DNA of 64,000 nucleotides, from positions 419,362 through 483,361 of the forward strand of contig NZ_LMHW01000011.1 in the NCBI RefSeq assembly GCF_001428525.1. The letters run 5' to 3'. Numbering within the stretch: position 1 is the stretch's first letter; every line of letters starts with the position of its first letter. The DNA is from Flavobacterium sp. Root186. Its GTDB lineage: Bacteria > Bacteroidota > Bacteroidia > Flavobacteriales > Flavobacteriaceae. Below the pieces are notes generated by a model. The model saw only the letters and a list, made by a program, of their open reading frames with translations. It made no database searches and had not been told where the DNA came from. Shown here piece by piece: positions 35,011 to 43,752 of this stretch. A program made the translations under genes and the position numbers.

Positions 35011-35053
35011 TTTTTTGCCACGAATTACACGAATTTACACAAATTCTATTTTT

Positions 35054-35089
35054 CAAAAATCATCCAATAAGGATGATTTTTGTTTTTTA
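35054..35089 (+). terminator. Terminator of glnN
   Basis: Hairpin caaaaatcatccaa / ggatgatttttg followed by TTTTTT. Confidence 0.8.
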
Positions 35090-35168
35090 AGAAAAAAAAT
35101 TAGTGTAATTCACTGCAAAACTTTTTTGAATCCTATACTCGAATACCTAAAGAATTAAAAAAAGGGAT

Positions 35169-35176
35169 TATCTTTG
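35169..35176 (+). promoter_or_regulatory. -7 promoter box of purM-like gene
   Basis: TATCTTTG, exact TAnnTTTG match, 34 bases from the start codon to the box. No clear -33 TTG. Confidence 0.6.
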
Positions 35177-35202
35177 CACCACATCAACACAAACTAATTT
35201 TC

Positions 35203-36381
35203 ATGAGTTCAGATTCTAGCAAAAGATATGCACAGAGAGGTGTTTCGGCATCAAAAGAAGACGTACATAACGCTATAAAAAATATTGACAAAGGTTTATT
35301 TCCACAGGCATTCTGTAAAATTGTCCCTGATTATTTAACTCAGGACAACGAACATTGTCTTATTATGCATGCCGACGGAGCGGGTACAAAATCATCTTTG
35401 GCCTATATGTACTGGAAAGAAACCGGAGATCTTTCGGTTTGGAAAGGAATCGCTCAGGATGCTTTAATCATGAATATTGACGATTTACTATGTGTTGGCG
35501 CAACCGATAATATTTTACTTTCTTCAACCATTGGAAGAAATAAAAATTTAATTCCGGCCGATGTTATTTCGGCAATTATCAACGGAACAGAAGAATTAAT
35601 CAACGAACTAAAATCTTTTGGAGTAACCATTCATTCAACCGGAGGAGAAACTGCCGATGTTGGAGATGTAGTTCGTACAATTATTGTTGACTCAACTGTA
35701 ACAGCTCGTATGAAACGTGCAGATGTGGTTGACAATGCTAATATTAAGGCTGGAGACGTAATTGTTGGTTTGGCTTCTTTTGGTCAGGCAACTTATGAAA
35801 AAGGTTATAACGGAGGAATGGGAAGCAACGGATTAACATCTGCCCGTCACGATGTTTTCGGAAAATATCTGGCTAAAAAATACCCTGAAAGTTACGATGC
35901 CGCTGTTCCTGAAGAGTTAATTTATTCTGGTCAGGTTAATTTAACTGATGAGGTTGAAAATAGTCCAATAAATGCAGGTCAATTAGTACTTTCTCCAACG
36001 AGAACTTACGCACCAATTATCAAGAAAATTTTAGATAAATACACACCAAACGAGATTCACGGAATGGTGCATTGCAGCGGCGGTGCGCAGACTAAAATTT
36101 TACATTTCGTTCAGAATTTACACATTATAAAAGATAATTTATTCCCGGTTCCGCCATTGTTCAAGTTAATTCAGGAACAATCAAAAACCGACTGGAAAGA
36201 AATGTATCAGGTTTTCAACTGCGGTCACCGTATGGAAATTTACGTTCCGGAAAATATAGCACAAGATATTATTGAAATTTCAAAATCATTCAATGTTGAT
36301 GCGCAAATCGTAGGTAGAGTAGAAGCAGCCGATGCTAAAAAACTAACGATCACCAGCGAATATGGAACATTCGAATATTAA
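35203..36381 (+). CDS. purM: AIR synthase (phosphoribosylformylglycinamidine cyclo-ligase), long Bacteroidota form
   Basis: Converts FGAM to AIR with ATP in purine synthesis. 392 residues, longer than the roughly 345 of E. coli PurM, as in Bacteroidota. Family motifs: RYAQRGVSASKEDVHNAI, MHADGAGTKSSLAYMYWKET, IAQDALIMNIDDLLCVGATD, IHSTGGETADVGDVVRTIIV and VGLASFGQATYEKGYNGGMG. C-terminal IHGMVHCSGGAQTKILHF and YQVFNCGHRMEIYVPE align with the AIR synthase C-domain. Standing alone, not in a pur operon. The family also contains paralogues with other substrates, but the motifs best match PurM. Confidence 0.9.
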   Translation: MSSDSSKRYAQRGVSASKEDVHNAIKNIDKGLFPQAFCKIVPDYLTQDNEHCLIMHADGAGTKSSLAYMYWKETGDLSVWKGIAQDALIMNIDDLLCVGATDNILLSSTIGRNKNLIPADVISAIINGTEELINELKSFGVTIHSTGGETADVGDVVRTIIVDSTVTARMKRADVVDNANIKAGDVIVGLASFGQATYEKGYNGGMGSNGLTSARHDVFGKYLAKKYPESYDAAVPEELIYSGQVNLTDEVENSPINAGQLVLSPTRTYAPIIKKILDKYTPNEIHGMVHCSGGAQTKILHFVQNLHIIKDNLFPVPPLFKLIQEQSKTDWKEMYQVFNCGHRMEIYVPENIAQDIIEISKSFNVDAQIVGRVEAADAKKLTITSEYGTFEY

Positions 36382-36539
36382 ATTTTATTCATCATATAAG
36401 TAATATAAGTTCATATTAAATTGGACGTGTTAAAAATGTCAGGCTGAGCGAAGTCGAAGCCCCGTTCTAATTGGTAAACAATGGCATTCATTTATATTTT
36501 CTTATATCACTTATATGGTTTAAAAACACACACCTCATT

Positions 36540-36896
36540 ATGTACGAACTGCTTTTTTGGAGATATATAGACGAAATTTACCTAAACCATCACGAGGTTT
36601 ACGAAGCTCTTGTTGAAAAAGAAGAAGTTGACGGTCTTGAAAAACTTCCTGTTGAGGTAATTATCAATCGTATCAACTCTGTTTTCTCAAAATGGGAAAG
36701 AGTCGATGAAAACAGCTGGAAAAACAAAGACGGAAAAGGCGCATTTCAAGTTATTACCACTCCGCAAAGCATTAAAATTGATTGTTATGGAACCGAAGGA
36801 AAAACCATGAATCAGTTAGTAGATTTGATGCAGGAATTTAAATGCCCGCTTTACGATCCGCAGGTTCCGGAACGTTATGATGAAATGAGTGAATAA
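36540..36896 (+). CDS. Conserved hypothetical protein
   Basis: Soluble acidic protein of 118 residues, start MYELLFWRYIDEIYLNHHEV (an earlier in-frame codon gives an unlikely extension). A helical first half with EALVEKEEVDGLEKLPVEVI is followed by a beta-rich part: KWERVDENSWKNKDGKGAF, ITTPQSIKIDCYGTEGKTMN, and LVDLMQEFKCPLYDPQVPER. I do not recognise the family. It follows purM with a short repeat-containing spacer, as in other flavobacteria from memory, and the C-terminal CPLYDPQVPERY looks conserved. Cytoplasmic; function unknown. Confidence 0.75.
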   Translation: MYELLFWRYIDEIYLNHHEVYEALVEKEEVDGLEKLPVEVIINRINSVFSKWERVDENSWKNKDGKGAFQVITTPQSIKIDCYGTEGKTMNQLVDLMQEFKCPLYDPQVPERYDEMSE

Positions 36897-36920
36897 CTTT
36901 GTGAATCTCCACGAATAATA

Positions 36921-37146
36921 CAAATGTCCCTATGGGGCATTTTTTTTTGGATTTGAATTATTTAGATACCAATAAAATACTCCTGAGGAGTATGGCTATA
37001 AAAAGATTTTGTTGAATTATATTTGTAATTAATTGACAATATTATTTCTAATGAGAAGTGACTAGGATATTATCTCGTATAGATAACTCGTCGGTAGAAA
37101 AAAAATATTGCAATTTAAATATGTCCCATAGGGACATTTGTTATTG
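36921..37146. repeat. Palindromic atgtccctatgggg element pair
   Basis: Copies at 36921-36946 and 37121-37146 in opposite orientation (tgtccctatgggg and tcccatagggaca), flanking a region with a second palindrome actcctgaggagt. The 290-base gap before the GNAT gene is otherwise featureless. Confidence 0.7.
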
Positions 37147-37187
37147 AAAAAAAATATCTCAAATATTTAACTAATAGAAATAAACCA

Positions 37188-37796
37188 ATGGATAAAACTT
37201 CAAATTTCAGTTTTACAGATAATATAATTTTAGAAGACGATTTAGTTTTACTACGCCCAATTCAGGAATCAGATGTAGAAAATTTACTGGAAATTTCAAT
37301 CAACGAACCAGAAACATGGAAATATTCTTTAGTTGGTGCAGAAGGAAAAGACAATTTGATCAATTATATTCAATTGGCAATAAAAGAAAGAGAAAAACAA
37401 AAAGAATTTCCATTTATTGTTTTTGATAAAAAATCTCAAAAATACGCCGGTTCAACCCGTTTTTATGATATCAATCTTGATTTTAAAACTTTACAATTAG
37501 GTTATACTTGGTACGGATCAGCTTTTAGAGGAACCGGACTAAACAAACATTGCAAATTTTTATTACTTCAGTTTGCTTTTGAAACCCTTGGAATGGAGCG
37601 AGTAGAATTTCGTGCCGATAATAATAACGAAAGAAGCATTGCTGCAATGAAAAGCATTGGCTGTAAGGTTGAAGGTGTTTTAAGAAGTAACATGCCAACA
37701 CGCGACGGTAATATTCGTCGTGATTCTATTGTTTTAAGTATCCTAAAAAACGAATGGTTTGAAGAAGTAAAAGAAAACTTAAAGCGTAAGCTTTAA
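37188..37796 (+). CDS. GNAT acetyltransferase, RimJ/RimL-like
   Basis: N-acetyltransferase of 202 residues using acetyl-CoA. DDLVLLRPIQESDVENLLEI starts the fold; YAGSTRFYDINLDFKTLQLG and YTWYGSAFRGTGLNKHCKFL give the beta bulge and the acetyl-CoA-binding loop, and AFETLGMERVEFRADNNNER plus SIAAMKSIGCKVEGVLRSNM is the conserved C-terminal half of RimJ/RimL-type proteins. Substrate unknown; could be a protein N-terminus or a small molecule. Single gene. Confidence 0.88.
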   Translation: MDKTSNFSFTDNIILEDDLVLLRPIQESDVENLLEISINEPETWKYSLVGAEGKDNLINYIQLAIKEREKQKEFPFIVFDKKSQKYAGSTRFYDINLDFKTLQLGYTWYGSAFRGTGLNKHCKFLLLQFAFETLGMERVEFRADNNNERSIAAMKSIGCKVEGVLRSNMPTRDGNIRRDSIVLSILKNEWFEEVKENLKRKL

Positions 37797-37799
37797 AAA

Positions 37800-38170
37800 G
37801 AGCCGGTAGGCTCGACCCATATTGTAGGGCTGGATTTTAATCCAGTTTAAAGAATGGATAAGAAAAAAAGAGCCGCTAAGGTCAACCCATATTGTAGGGC
37901 TGGATTTTAGACGGTTTTAAATTATACGAAATAATCAGCCGTTCCTTAAGAATAGCTCGTAAAATAGACCGATTCATTAAACTGGATTGAAACCCAGCCC
38001 TACAATATAAACCGTTCCTTCGGAACTCTTGTTTATTTCGTATAATTTTAAATGAATTTTTTCTACAGAAATTAAATCGATCGCATTTTTTTATGAAGCA
38101 ACAATTCAATATAATCATTGTAAAGAGCCGTCAGGCTCAATTCATATTGTAGGGCTGGATTTTAATCCAG
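37800..38170. repeat. Cluster of four GTAG REP-like units
   Basis: Units at about 37800-37850, 37870-37920 (decayed main hairpin), 37979-38028 (inverted) and 38124-38170. Each has a small hairpin (gagcc...ggctc or gttccttcggaac), a linker containing catattGTAG, then the main hairpin ggctggattttaatccag. GTAG occurs at 37824-37827, 37884-37887, 38149-38152; CTAC at 38000-38003. The 440-base gap before the GH92 gene holds only these and A+T-rich filler. Confidence 0.9.
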
Positions 38171-38236
38171 TCTGTATTAGTTTAAAATTATAAATTATCG
38201 TAATTTTCTGAACGAAACAATTATTGAAAATACCTG

Positions 38237-40579
38237 ATGAATATTTTACAAAAACCTGCTTTTATTATTGCATTTGGAACTTTAATGTTTGCTTTTACGG
38301 TAAATACAAATGCGCAGAAAAAAGAAAACAACCTTAAAAATTTGATTCAATATGTTGATCCAATGATTGGAACAGCAAAAATGGGACACACCTATCCGGG
38401 AGCCACAGTACCTTTCGGAAGCGTGCAATTAAGTCCCGAAACAGACACAATTGCATACAGTTTAAACGGAAAATACAATGGCGAAGTTTATAAATATTGC
38501 GCAGGATACCAATACGAAGACAAAACAATTGTAGGTTTCAGTCACACCCATTTTAGCGGAACAGGCCATTCTGATTTAGGAGATTTTCTAATTATGCCAA
38601 CAACTGGAAAATTGCAATTGAATTCGGGCGTTGCTTCAAAACCTTTACCAGGTTACAGATCTGCATTTTCTCATTCAACAGAAAAAGCAGAACCGGCTTA
38701 TTACAGCGTTCTTTTGGAAGATCATAATATTAAAGCTGAATTGACTGCAACAACCAGAGTAGGGATGCACCAATATACATTTCCAAAATCAGATGAAGCA
38801 CACATCATCCTCGATTTAACTTCTGGAATTTACAATTACGATAAAAAGAATGTCTGGACTTTTGTACGTGTAGAAAACGATACTTTAATTACAGGTTATC
38901 GCCAGACAAACGGCTGGGCGAGAACCAGAACGGTTTATTTTGCTATGTCTTTTAGTAAACCAGTTAAAAGTTACGGACAAGCCGCACAGGAAAAAAGTGT
39001 TTACAGAGGTTTTTGGGGAAGATTTGATCAGACTAAAAACTTCCCTGAAATGGCAGGTCAAAACCTAAAATTGTTCTTTGATTTTGATACAAACGAAGGA
39101 GAGAAAATCAAAATTAAAATGGCTTTATCGCCCGTAAGTTCTGCCGGAGCAGTAGAAAACATGAAAAAAGAAATTCCGGATTGGGATTTTGAACGAGTTA
39201 AAAAGCAAAGCCAGGAAATTTGGAATAAGGAACTGAATAAAATTCAGATTGAAACCATTCAAAAAGAAGATTTAGTGAACTTTTATACTGCGATGTACCA
39301 CGCTTTTCTGGGCCCGACAGAATATATGGACCTTGACGGAAATTACAAAGGTTTGGATATGAATGTTCACAAAGCCGGTAACTTTAAAAATTATACAAGT
39401 TATTCATTATGGGATACCTATAGAGCTTTACATCCTTTATTTAATATTGTACAGCCTTCCAGGAATTCAGATATGATAAGCTCGATGCTGGCACATTCAG
39501 ACCAAAGTGTGCATAAAATGCTGCCAATCTGGTCTCATTATGCCAATGAAAACTGGTGTATGATTGGATATCATTCTGTTTCTGTAATTGCCGATGCAAT
39601 TGTAAAAGGCAATACAAATTTTGATACTGAAAAAGCGCTTCAGGCTTGTGTAAAAACAGCTAAGGTTCCGTATTTCGACGGATTGGAATATTATATGAAA
39701 AAAGGATACGTTCCTGAAGATAAAAATGGTTCATCGGTTTCTAAAACTTTAGAATATGCTTATGACGACTGGGCGATTGCGCAGGCGGCTAAAAAATTAG
39801 GAAAAACGGATATTTATAATGAATTCATCGAAAGATCTAAGAATTATAAAAATGTTTACGACGAAAAAACGGGCTTTATGCGCCCGAAATTAAACGACGG
39901 CACTTTCAAAAAAGAATTTGATCCGTTAGATACACATGGACAAGGTTTTATCGAAGGAAATTCATGGAATTACAGTTTGTATGTTCCGCAGGATCCTGCT
40001 GAGATGATTAAAATGATGGGCGGGAATGATAAGTTTAAAGTCCGTTTAGATTCATTATTCAACATGCATTTGCCGGATAAATACTTTGAAAATACCGAAG
40101 ATATTACAAGAGACGGAATCATAGGGAATTATGTTCATGGAAATGAACCTTCACATCATGTAGTTTATTTATACAACTGGACAGATTCACCTTGGAAATC
40201 ACAAGATAAGATCAGAATGATTCTTAAAAAAATGTACCGAAATGGTGCAGATGGTTTAGGAGGAAATGATGATTTCGGACAAATGAGTGCCTGGTATATT
40301 TTCAGTAGTTTAGGATTTTATCCTGTTGCACCGGGTTCTGACGAATATGCTTTAGGAAGCCCTTTGGTTAAAAAGGCGATTTTCAGTTTAGAAAATGGAA
40401 AAAACTTTGAAGTTGAAACCGTAAATCAATCGGATAAAAATGTGTTTGTGGATAAGGTTTTGCTAAATGGAAAGGAAATTTCGAGACCTTTCCTGAAACA
40501 TGAAGATGTTATTAATGGCGGCAAAATTACTTTTTATATGAGTGCGAAACCGAATAAAAAGAATTATCAAAATCAATAG
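38237..40579 (+). CDS. GH92 alpha-1,2-mannosidase
   Basis: Glycoside hydrolase of 780 residues with a signal peptide (cleaved near NTNAQ), so periplasmic or outer-membrane associated. The start is NLIQYVDPMIGTAKMGHTYP followed by GATVPFGSVQLSPETD, the GH92 N-terminal signature. Later come KTIVGFSHTHFSGTGHSDLG, SYSLWDTYRALHPLFNIVQP, EGNSWNYSLYVPQDPAEMIK and GNEPSHHVVYLYNWTDSPWK, which include the metal-binding and catalytic acidic positions of these calcium-dependent inverting mannosidases. No SusC/SusD genes are near, so it is not in an obvious utilisation locus. Confidence 0.94.
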   Translation: MNILQKPAFIIAFGTLMFAFTVNTNAQKKENNLKNLIQYVDPMIGTAKMGHTYPGATVPFGSVQLSPETDTIAYSLNGKYNGEVYKYCAGYQYEDKTIVGFSHTHFSGTGHSDLGDFLIMPTTGKLQLNSGVASKPLPGYRSAFSHSTEKAEPAYYSVLLEDHNIKAELTATTRVGMHQYTFPKSDEAHIILDLTSGIYNYDKKNVWTFVRVENDTLITGYRQTNGWARTRTVYFAMSFSKPVKSYGQAAQEKSVYRGFWGRFDQTKNFPEMAGQNLKLFFDFDTNEGEKIKIKMALSPVSSAGAVENMKKEIPDWDFERVKKQSQEIWNKELNKIQIETIQKEDLVNFYTAMYHAFLGPTEYMDLDGNYKGLDMNVHKAGNFKNYTSYSLWDTYRALHPLFNIVQPSRNSDMISSMLAHSDQSVHKMLPIWSHYANENWCMIGYHSVSVIADAIVKGNTNFDTEKALQACVKTAKVPYFDGLEYYMKKGYVPEDKNGSSVSKTLEYAYDDWAIAQAAKKLGKTDIYNEFIERSKNYKNVYDEKTGFMRPKLNDGTFKKEFDPLDTHGQGFIEGNSWNYSLYVPQDPAEMIKMMGGNDKFKVRLDSLFNMHLPDKYFENTEDITRDGIIGNYVHGNEPSHHVVYLYNWTDSPWKSQDKIRMILKKMYRNGADGLGGNDDFGQMSAWYIFSSLGFYPVAPGSDEYALGSPLVKKAIFSLENGKNFEVETVNQSDKNVFVDKVLLNGKEISRPFLKHEDVINGGKITFYMSAKPNKKNYQNQ

Positions 40580-40629
40580 GGATCACGGATTGTGCTGATA
40601 AAACAGATTTACACTGGTTTTATTACGAT

Positions 40630-40692
40630 GTCACCCCGAGCGAAACGAAGGGCTTTTGAAACGAAAATGGGCTTCGACTTCGCTCAGCCTGA
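40630..40692. repeat. Inverted gtcaggctgagcgaagtcga element
   Basis: gtcaccccgagcgaaacg and gcttcgacttcgctcagcct form a degenerate inverted pair; a third copy is at 36438-36462. Followed at about 40705-40745 by ccacgaatt-family words. The 210-base gap between GH92 and the next gene contains nothing else. Confidence 0.65.
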
Positions 40693-40789
40693 CAAAAGAA
40701 CAAAATTAAATTCGAGAAAATTTGTGCAATTCGTGGCAGAACAATAAAAAACTTCACGAAATTTGCACTTAAAATAAAGACAATTAAAT

Positions 40790-41233
40790 ATGAAAATAAA
40801 TTTAAAATCAGGAATTGATAAACTACTTTTCGGAATGAAGCAGAATGACGTTACAGCTGCTTTAGGAAAACCTGATAAAAACTATAAAGACGAAGATGAG
40901 AATGTGATTTTTGTATACAATGCTTACAAAATCAGATTGACATTTTATGAGGAAGAAGATTTGAAATTAGGTTATTTGGTAGCTTCAAGCAATGATTTAG
41001 AAGTTTTCGGATTCAAATTAATTGGAAGAAAAATTGCCGATGTAAAGAAAGATTTTGCAGCAAAAGGAATTACAAAATACAATCAGGAAACTTTTGACAC
41101 TTTCGAAAATTACTTCAACGAAGACAATTGGTTTATTCTTCAAACTGAATTTGATGAGGTTGTGAAATTCGAGATTGGCGCCATTATCAATAATAAAGAT
41201 GAATTTGACTGGAAGTTTCCGGTTAAGAAATAA
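40790..41233 (+). CDS. Conserved hypothetical protein
   Basis: Soluble protein of 147 residues: KINLKSGIDKLLFGMKQNDV, then LGKPDKNYKDEDENVIFVYN, IRLTFYEEEDLKLGYLVASS and ITKYNQETFDTFENYFNED. The phrase LLFGMKQNDVTAALGKPDK resembles the start of SmpA/OmlA-like domains, which begin with a similar MT-x-xDVxxxLGxP, but the rest differs. Probably cytoplasmic as there is no signal peptide. Single gene between repeats. Function unknown. Confidence 0.78.
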   Translation: MKINLKSGIDKLLFGMKQNDVTAALGKPDKNYKDEDENVIFVYNAYKIRLTFYEEEDLKLGYLVASSNDLEVFGFKLIGRKIADVKKDFAAKGITKYNQETFDTFENYFNEDNWFILQTEFDEVVKFEIGAIINNKDEFDWKFPVKK

Positions 41234-41248
41234 AATATTAAACACAAA

Positions 41249-41340
41249 ATCATTGCGAGAAACGAAGCAGCCGCACTATAATAAGTTATAATCAAAATAG
41301 ATACTCGATATGAGATTGCTTCGTTCCTCGCAATGATAGA
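41249..41340. repeat. Inverted pair of cattgcgagRaacgaagc elements
   Basis: cattgcgagaaacgaagc at 41252-41272 and gcttcgttcctcgcaatg at 41317-41335 face each other. A third copy lies at 31290-31312 next to glnA. Confidence 0.75.
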
Positions 41341-41343
41341 AAA

Positions 41344-41378
41344 CAAAAAAACCGACAATCACTTGTCGGTTTTTTTAT
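41344..41378. terminator. Bidirectional terminator
   Basis: aaaaaaccgacaa / ttgtcggtttttt serves the convergent genes at 40790 and 41393. Confidence 0.85.
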
Positions 41379-41392
41379 AAGTTTAAAAGAAA

Positions 41393-43249
41393 TTATCCTT
41401 TCAGCCATGCATTTTTAAGTTTGTCTTTTGAAGCATCAGTTGCTTTAAAAGTTTCAGTCTCTTCAAATGGTAATTTTACAGTTCCTTTTATAGTTTCTTC
41501 TTTACCATCACGTTTTATTTTTACAGTAATTGGATCATTTTCTTTCCAGTTTTCACTTTCACCAATAAGTTCGTAGATGTTTTCTAAAGAATATGCTTTG
41601 TTATTTACTGCTAAAATAATATCGCCGCCTTTTAAGTTTAAATTCTTGAAGAAATCGTTTAGCTCAACATCTGGACGAACTGCAATTTCTTTTGTCTGCT
41701 TATCAATTTTGATATAAGGCGTTTGTCCTTTTAAGAAAACTGCTCCGGCTTTTTTCTCCGTTGCTTTTGTCACACCAACTTTTGCTAAATAAAAATCGTA
41801 AGGAATTGGAGTTGTTCCTGCTACATATTTGTTTAAGAAATCACCAACTTCAGGGTAAGTCAATTGTGTGATTTTAGCAAATAATTCATTATCGTTGAAT
41901 GGTTTGTTAACACCGTATTCAGTTGATAATTTATGCATTAAATCAAGAATTCCTCTTTCTCCGTTACTTTTTTCTCTAATGATAATATCGATACACATTC
42001 CGATTAAAGCACCTTTTTGGTAAACGTTTAAGTATTGGTCTTTATAAGGTTGTTCTAAAACATTAGCACTCATCTTAGTAAATGACATTGTATCATCTAA
42101 CTTTTTTGCCTGCTCAATTTTATCTGCAATTCTAGTGTAGAATTCTGCTTCATCAATTAAACCTTGGTTGATTTGGAAAAGATTTGCAAAATATTCTGTT
42201 ACACCTTCGTACATCCATAAATGCTCAGACATTTTTGGGTCATTATAATCAAAATACTGAATTTCTTTTGAGTGAATTGTCAATGGAGTTACAATGTGGA
42301 AAAACTCATGAGAAACAACATCTTTCATTGATTCTACCAATCTTTCTTTTGGCATAGATTCAGGAAGGACAACTGTAGTAGCAGTTGGATGCTCTAAAGC
42401 TCCAAATCCATGTGCATCGTCTTTAGCCATGCTGGATAAGTACAATAAAACAGTGTATTTTTTATTTGCATTTACTTTTCCTAAAAAGTTTTTCTGAGCT
42501 GTCATCATTGTTTTCATTTCAGGAGTAATACTTTCTGCAGTAAATTTCCCAGTTGGAGAATAAACAGCAATTAAAATATCCATTCCGTTAACGTTGAAAG
42601 TAGTGTAATCTGGTTTAGAATACATAATTGGATTTTCAACTAAAACAGCGTAACGCGGCGTAGTAAAAACATCACTTGTTTTGCTTACATCTTCATCTGT
42701 CATTGAAGTTGCACCCCAAAGTGTTTCAGTATGTGTAATGGTAACTTTATACGGGATTTCTAATTTATCCTGAAAATACCCAACAAAACCGTGCGTATTT
42801 ACCAGGAAATTTTCTCCGGCTTTAATGTTTGTTCCTGCAGGTGAGAAAACATCATCGTTGCCAAATCCGGTCCCTTTTTCAGTGTCAAAAGTATCATTAA
42901 CTAAATAAGTAATTTTTTTTAGCGCTTTAGCATTAGTAATTGACCATGAATTATCGCCAAGTCTAGTTACTTTTAAAGCATCTCCTTTAGCATCAAAAGC
43001 TTTAAAATCATCTGAGTATTTTCCGTAATTATCAGTAGAATAGGTTCCTGGGACTGTTTTTGGAATACTGTAGATGATTTCATCTGTTTTAATTGGCGGA
43101 GGTGTTACAGTTACCAAAACTTTATCGTCTTTTACATCAACAAGATTAATGTTAACGTCTACGACATTTTTTTCAGAAACTGAAGAACTTCCTGTTTTAC
43201 AGCTCCAAAGCGTTACTGCAAGAGCTAAAGTGTAAAGTATTTTTTTCAT
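41393..43249 (-). CDS. M61 family metallopeptidase lipoprotein with PDZ domain
   Basis: Glycyl-aminopeptidase-like zinc protease of 618 residues. Lipobox-type signal peptide TLWSCKTGSS. The N-terminal beta-rich domain and the catalytic motif SHEFFHIVTPLTIHSKEIQY (HExxH, His near 314) are followed by LWMYEGVTEYFANLFQINQG with the third zinc ligand Glu, as in M61. The C-terminal PDZ domain is LNDFFKNLNLKGGDIILAVN and YELIGESENW. The protein is probably anchored in the outer membrane. Full length, single gene with an own bidirectional terminator. Confidence 0.93.
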   Translation of the reverse strand: MKKILYTLALAVTLWSCKTGSSSVSEKNVVDVNINLVDVKDDKVLVTVTPPPIKTDEIIYSIPKTVPGTYSTDNYGKYSDDFKAFDAKGDALKVTRLGDNSWSITNAKALKKITYLVNDTFDTEKGTGFGNDDVFSPAGTNIKAGENFLVNTHGFVGYFQDKLEIPYKVTITHTETLWGATSMTDEDVSKTSDVFTTPRYAVLVENPIMYSKPDYTTFNVNGMDILIAVYSPTGKFTAESITPEMKTMMTAQKNFLGKVNANKKYTVLLYLSSMAKDDAHGFGALEHPTATTVVLPESMPKERLVESMKDVVSHEFFHIVTPLTIHSKEIQYFDYNDPKMSEHLWMYEGVTEYFANLFQINQGLIDEAEFYTRIADKIEQAKKLDDTMSFTKMSANVLEQPYKDQYLNVYQKGALIGMCIDIIIREKSNGERGILDLMHKLSTEYGVNKPFNDNELFAKITQLTYPEVGDFLNKYVAGTTPIPYDFYLAKVGVTKATEKKAGAVFLKGQTPYIKIDKQTKEIAVRPDVELNDFFKNLNLKGGDIILAVNNKAYSLENIYELIGESENWKENDPITVKIKRDGKEETIKGTVKLPFEETETFKATDASKDKLKNAWLKG

Positions 43250-43325
43250 TTGTTTATGTTTAGTTATACCTATGAGACTAGAAAATTACAAAATAGTTAC
43301 AAAATCATTGTAAAAAGTTATAAAT

Positions 43326-43358
43326 AAAAAAAAACTCCTGCTTTTACAGGAGTTTTAA
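43326..43358 (-). terminator. Terminator of TIGR03643-type gene
   Basis: aaaaactcctg / caggagtttt hairpin with A/T-runs directly after the stop of the 92-residue gene. Confidence 0.78.
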
Positions 43359-43361
43359 ATC

Positions 43362-43640
43362 TTAGTCAAATTTATTTTTAATATAATATTTACCATCCAA
43401 ATCTTCGTCAAAATCATCAATTTTAATAGGCTTTGGTTTAGGTTTATTTGCTATAGCCTTCTTTTTCCACATCTCAAATTTTTCAAGAGGCATTTTCTTC
43501 TTCATTATTTCAAGAACTTCTTTTTCTTCCAATCCAAATTCTTTTTTTATGATTTCAAATGGATTTCTTTCTTCTAAGGCTAACGAAACAAGTCTTTCCG
43601 TTTGTTCCCAATTCAATTCTTTGCGGTTACTCTTTTTCAT
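43362..43640 (-). CDS. TIGR03643 family small protein
   Basis: Protein of 92 residues. LNWEQTERLVSLALEERNPF followed by EIIKKEFGLEEKEVLEIMKK and PLEKFEMWKKKA is the TIGR03643 pattern (helix-turn-helix-like; W-E-D/E-R-x-PFE-x-I and LWRKR-like end). Usually 75-90 residues, so full length; the tail is rich in Lys and Pro, then acidic. Cytoplasmic, function unknown. Monocistronic. Confidence 0.85.
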   Translation of the reverse strand: MKKSNRKELNWEQTERLVSLALEERNPFEIIKKEFGLEEKEVLEIMKKKMPLEKFEMWKKKAIANKPKPKPIKIDDFDEDLDGKYYIKNKFD

Positions 43641-43752
43641 CTCGTGAAAATTAATTCAAATAGAGGGTTAATGATTAATAGATTGATTTTCATTTTATGT
43701 ATCAATATTAATAAAAAAAATAATTAGTTGGTACGCCCAAGTATATTTTTTT

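Noticed and set aside
37800..38170. CRISPR array
   Set aside because: Unit spacing and orientation vary, units are palindromic with GTAG foot, no cas genes; fits REP-like elements.
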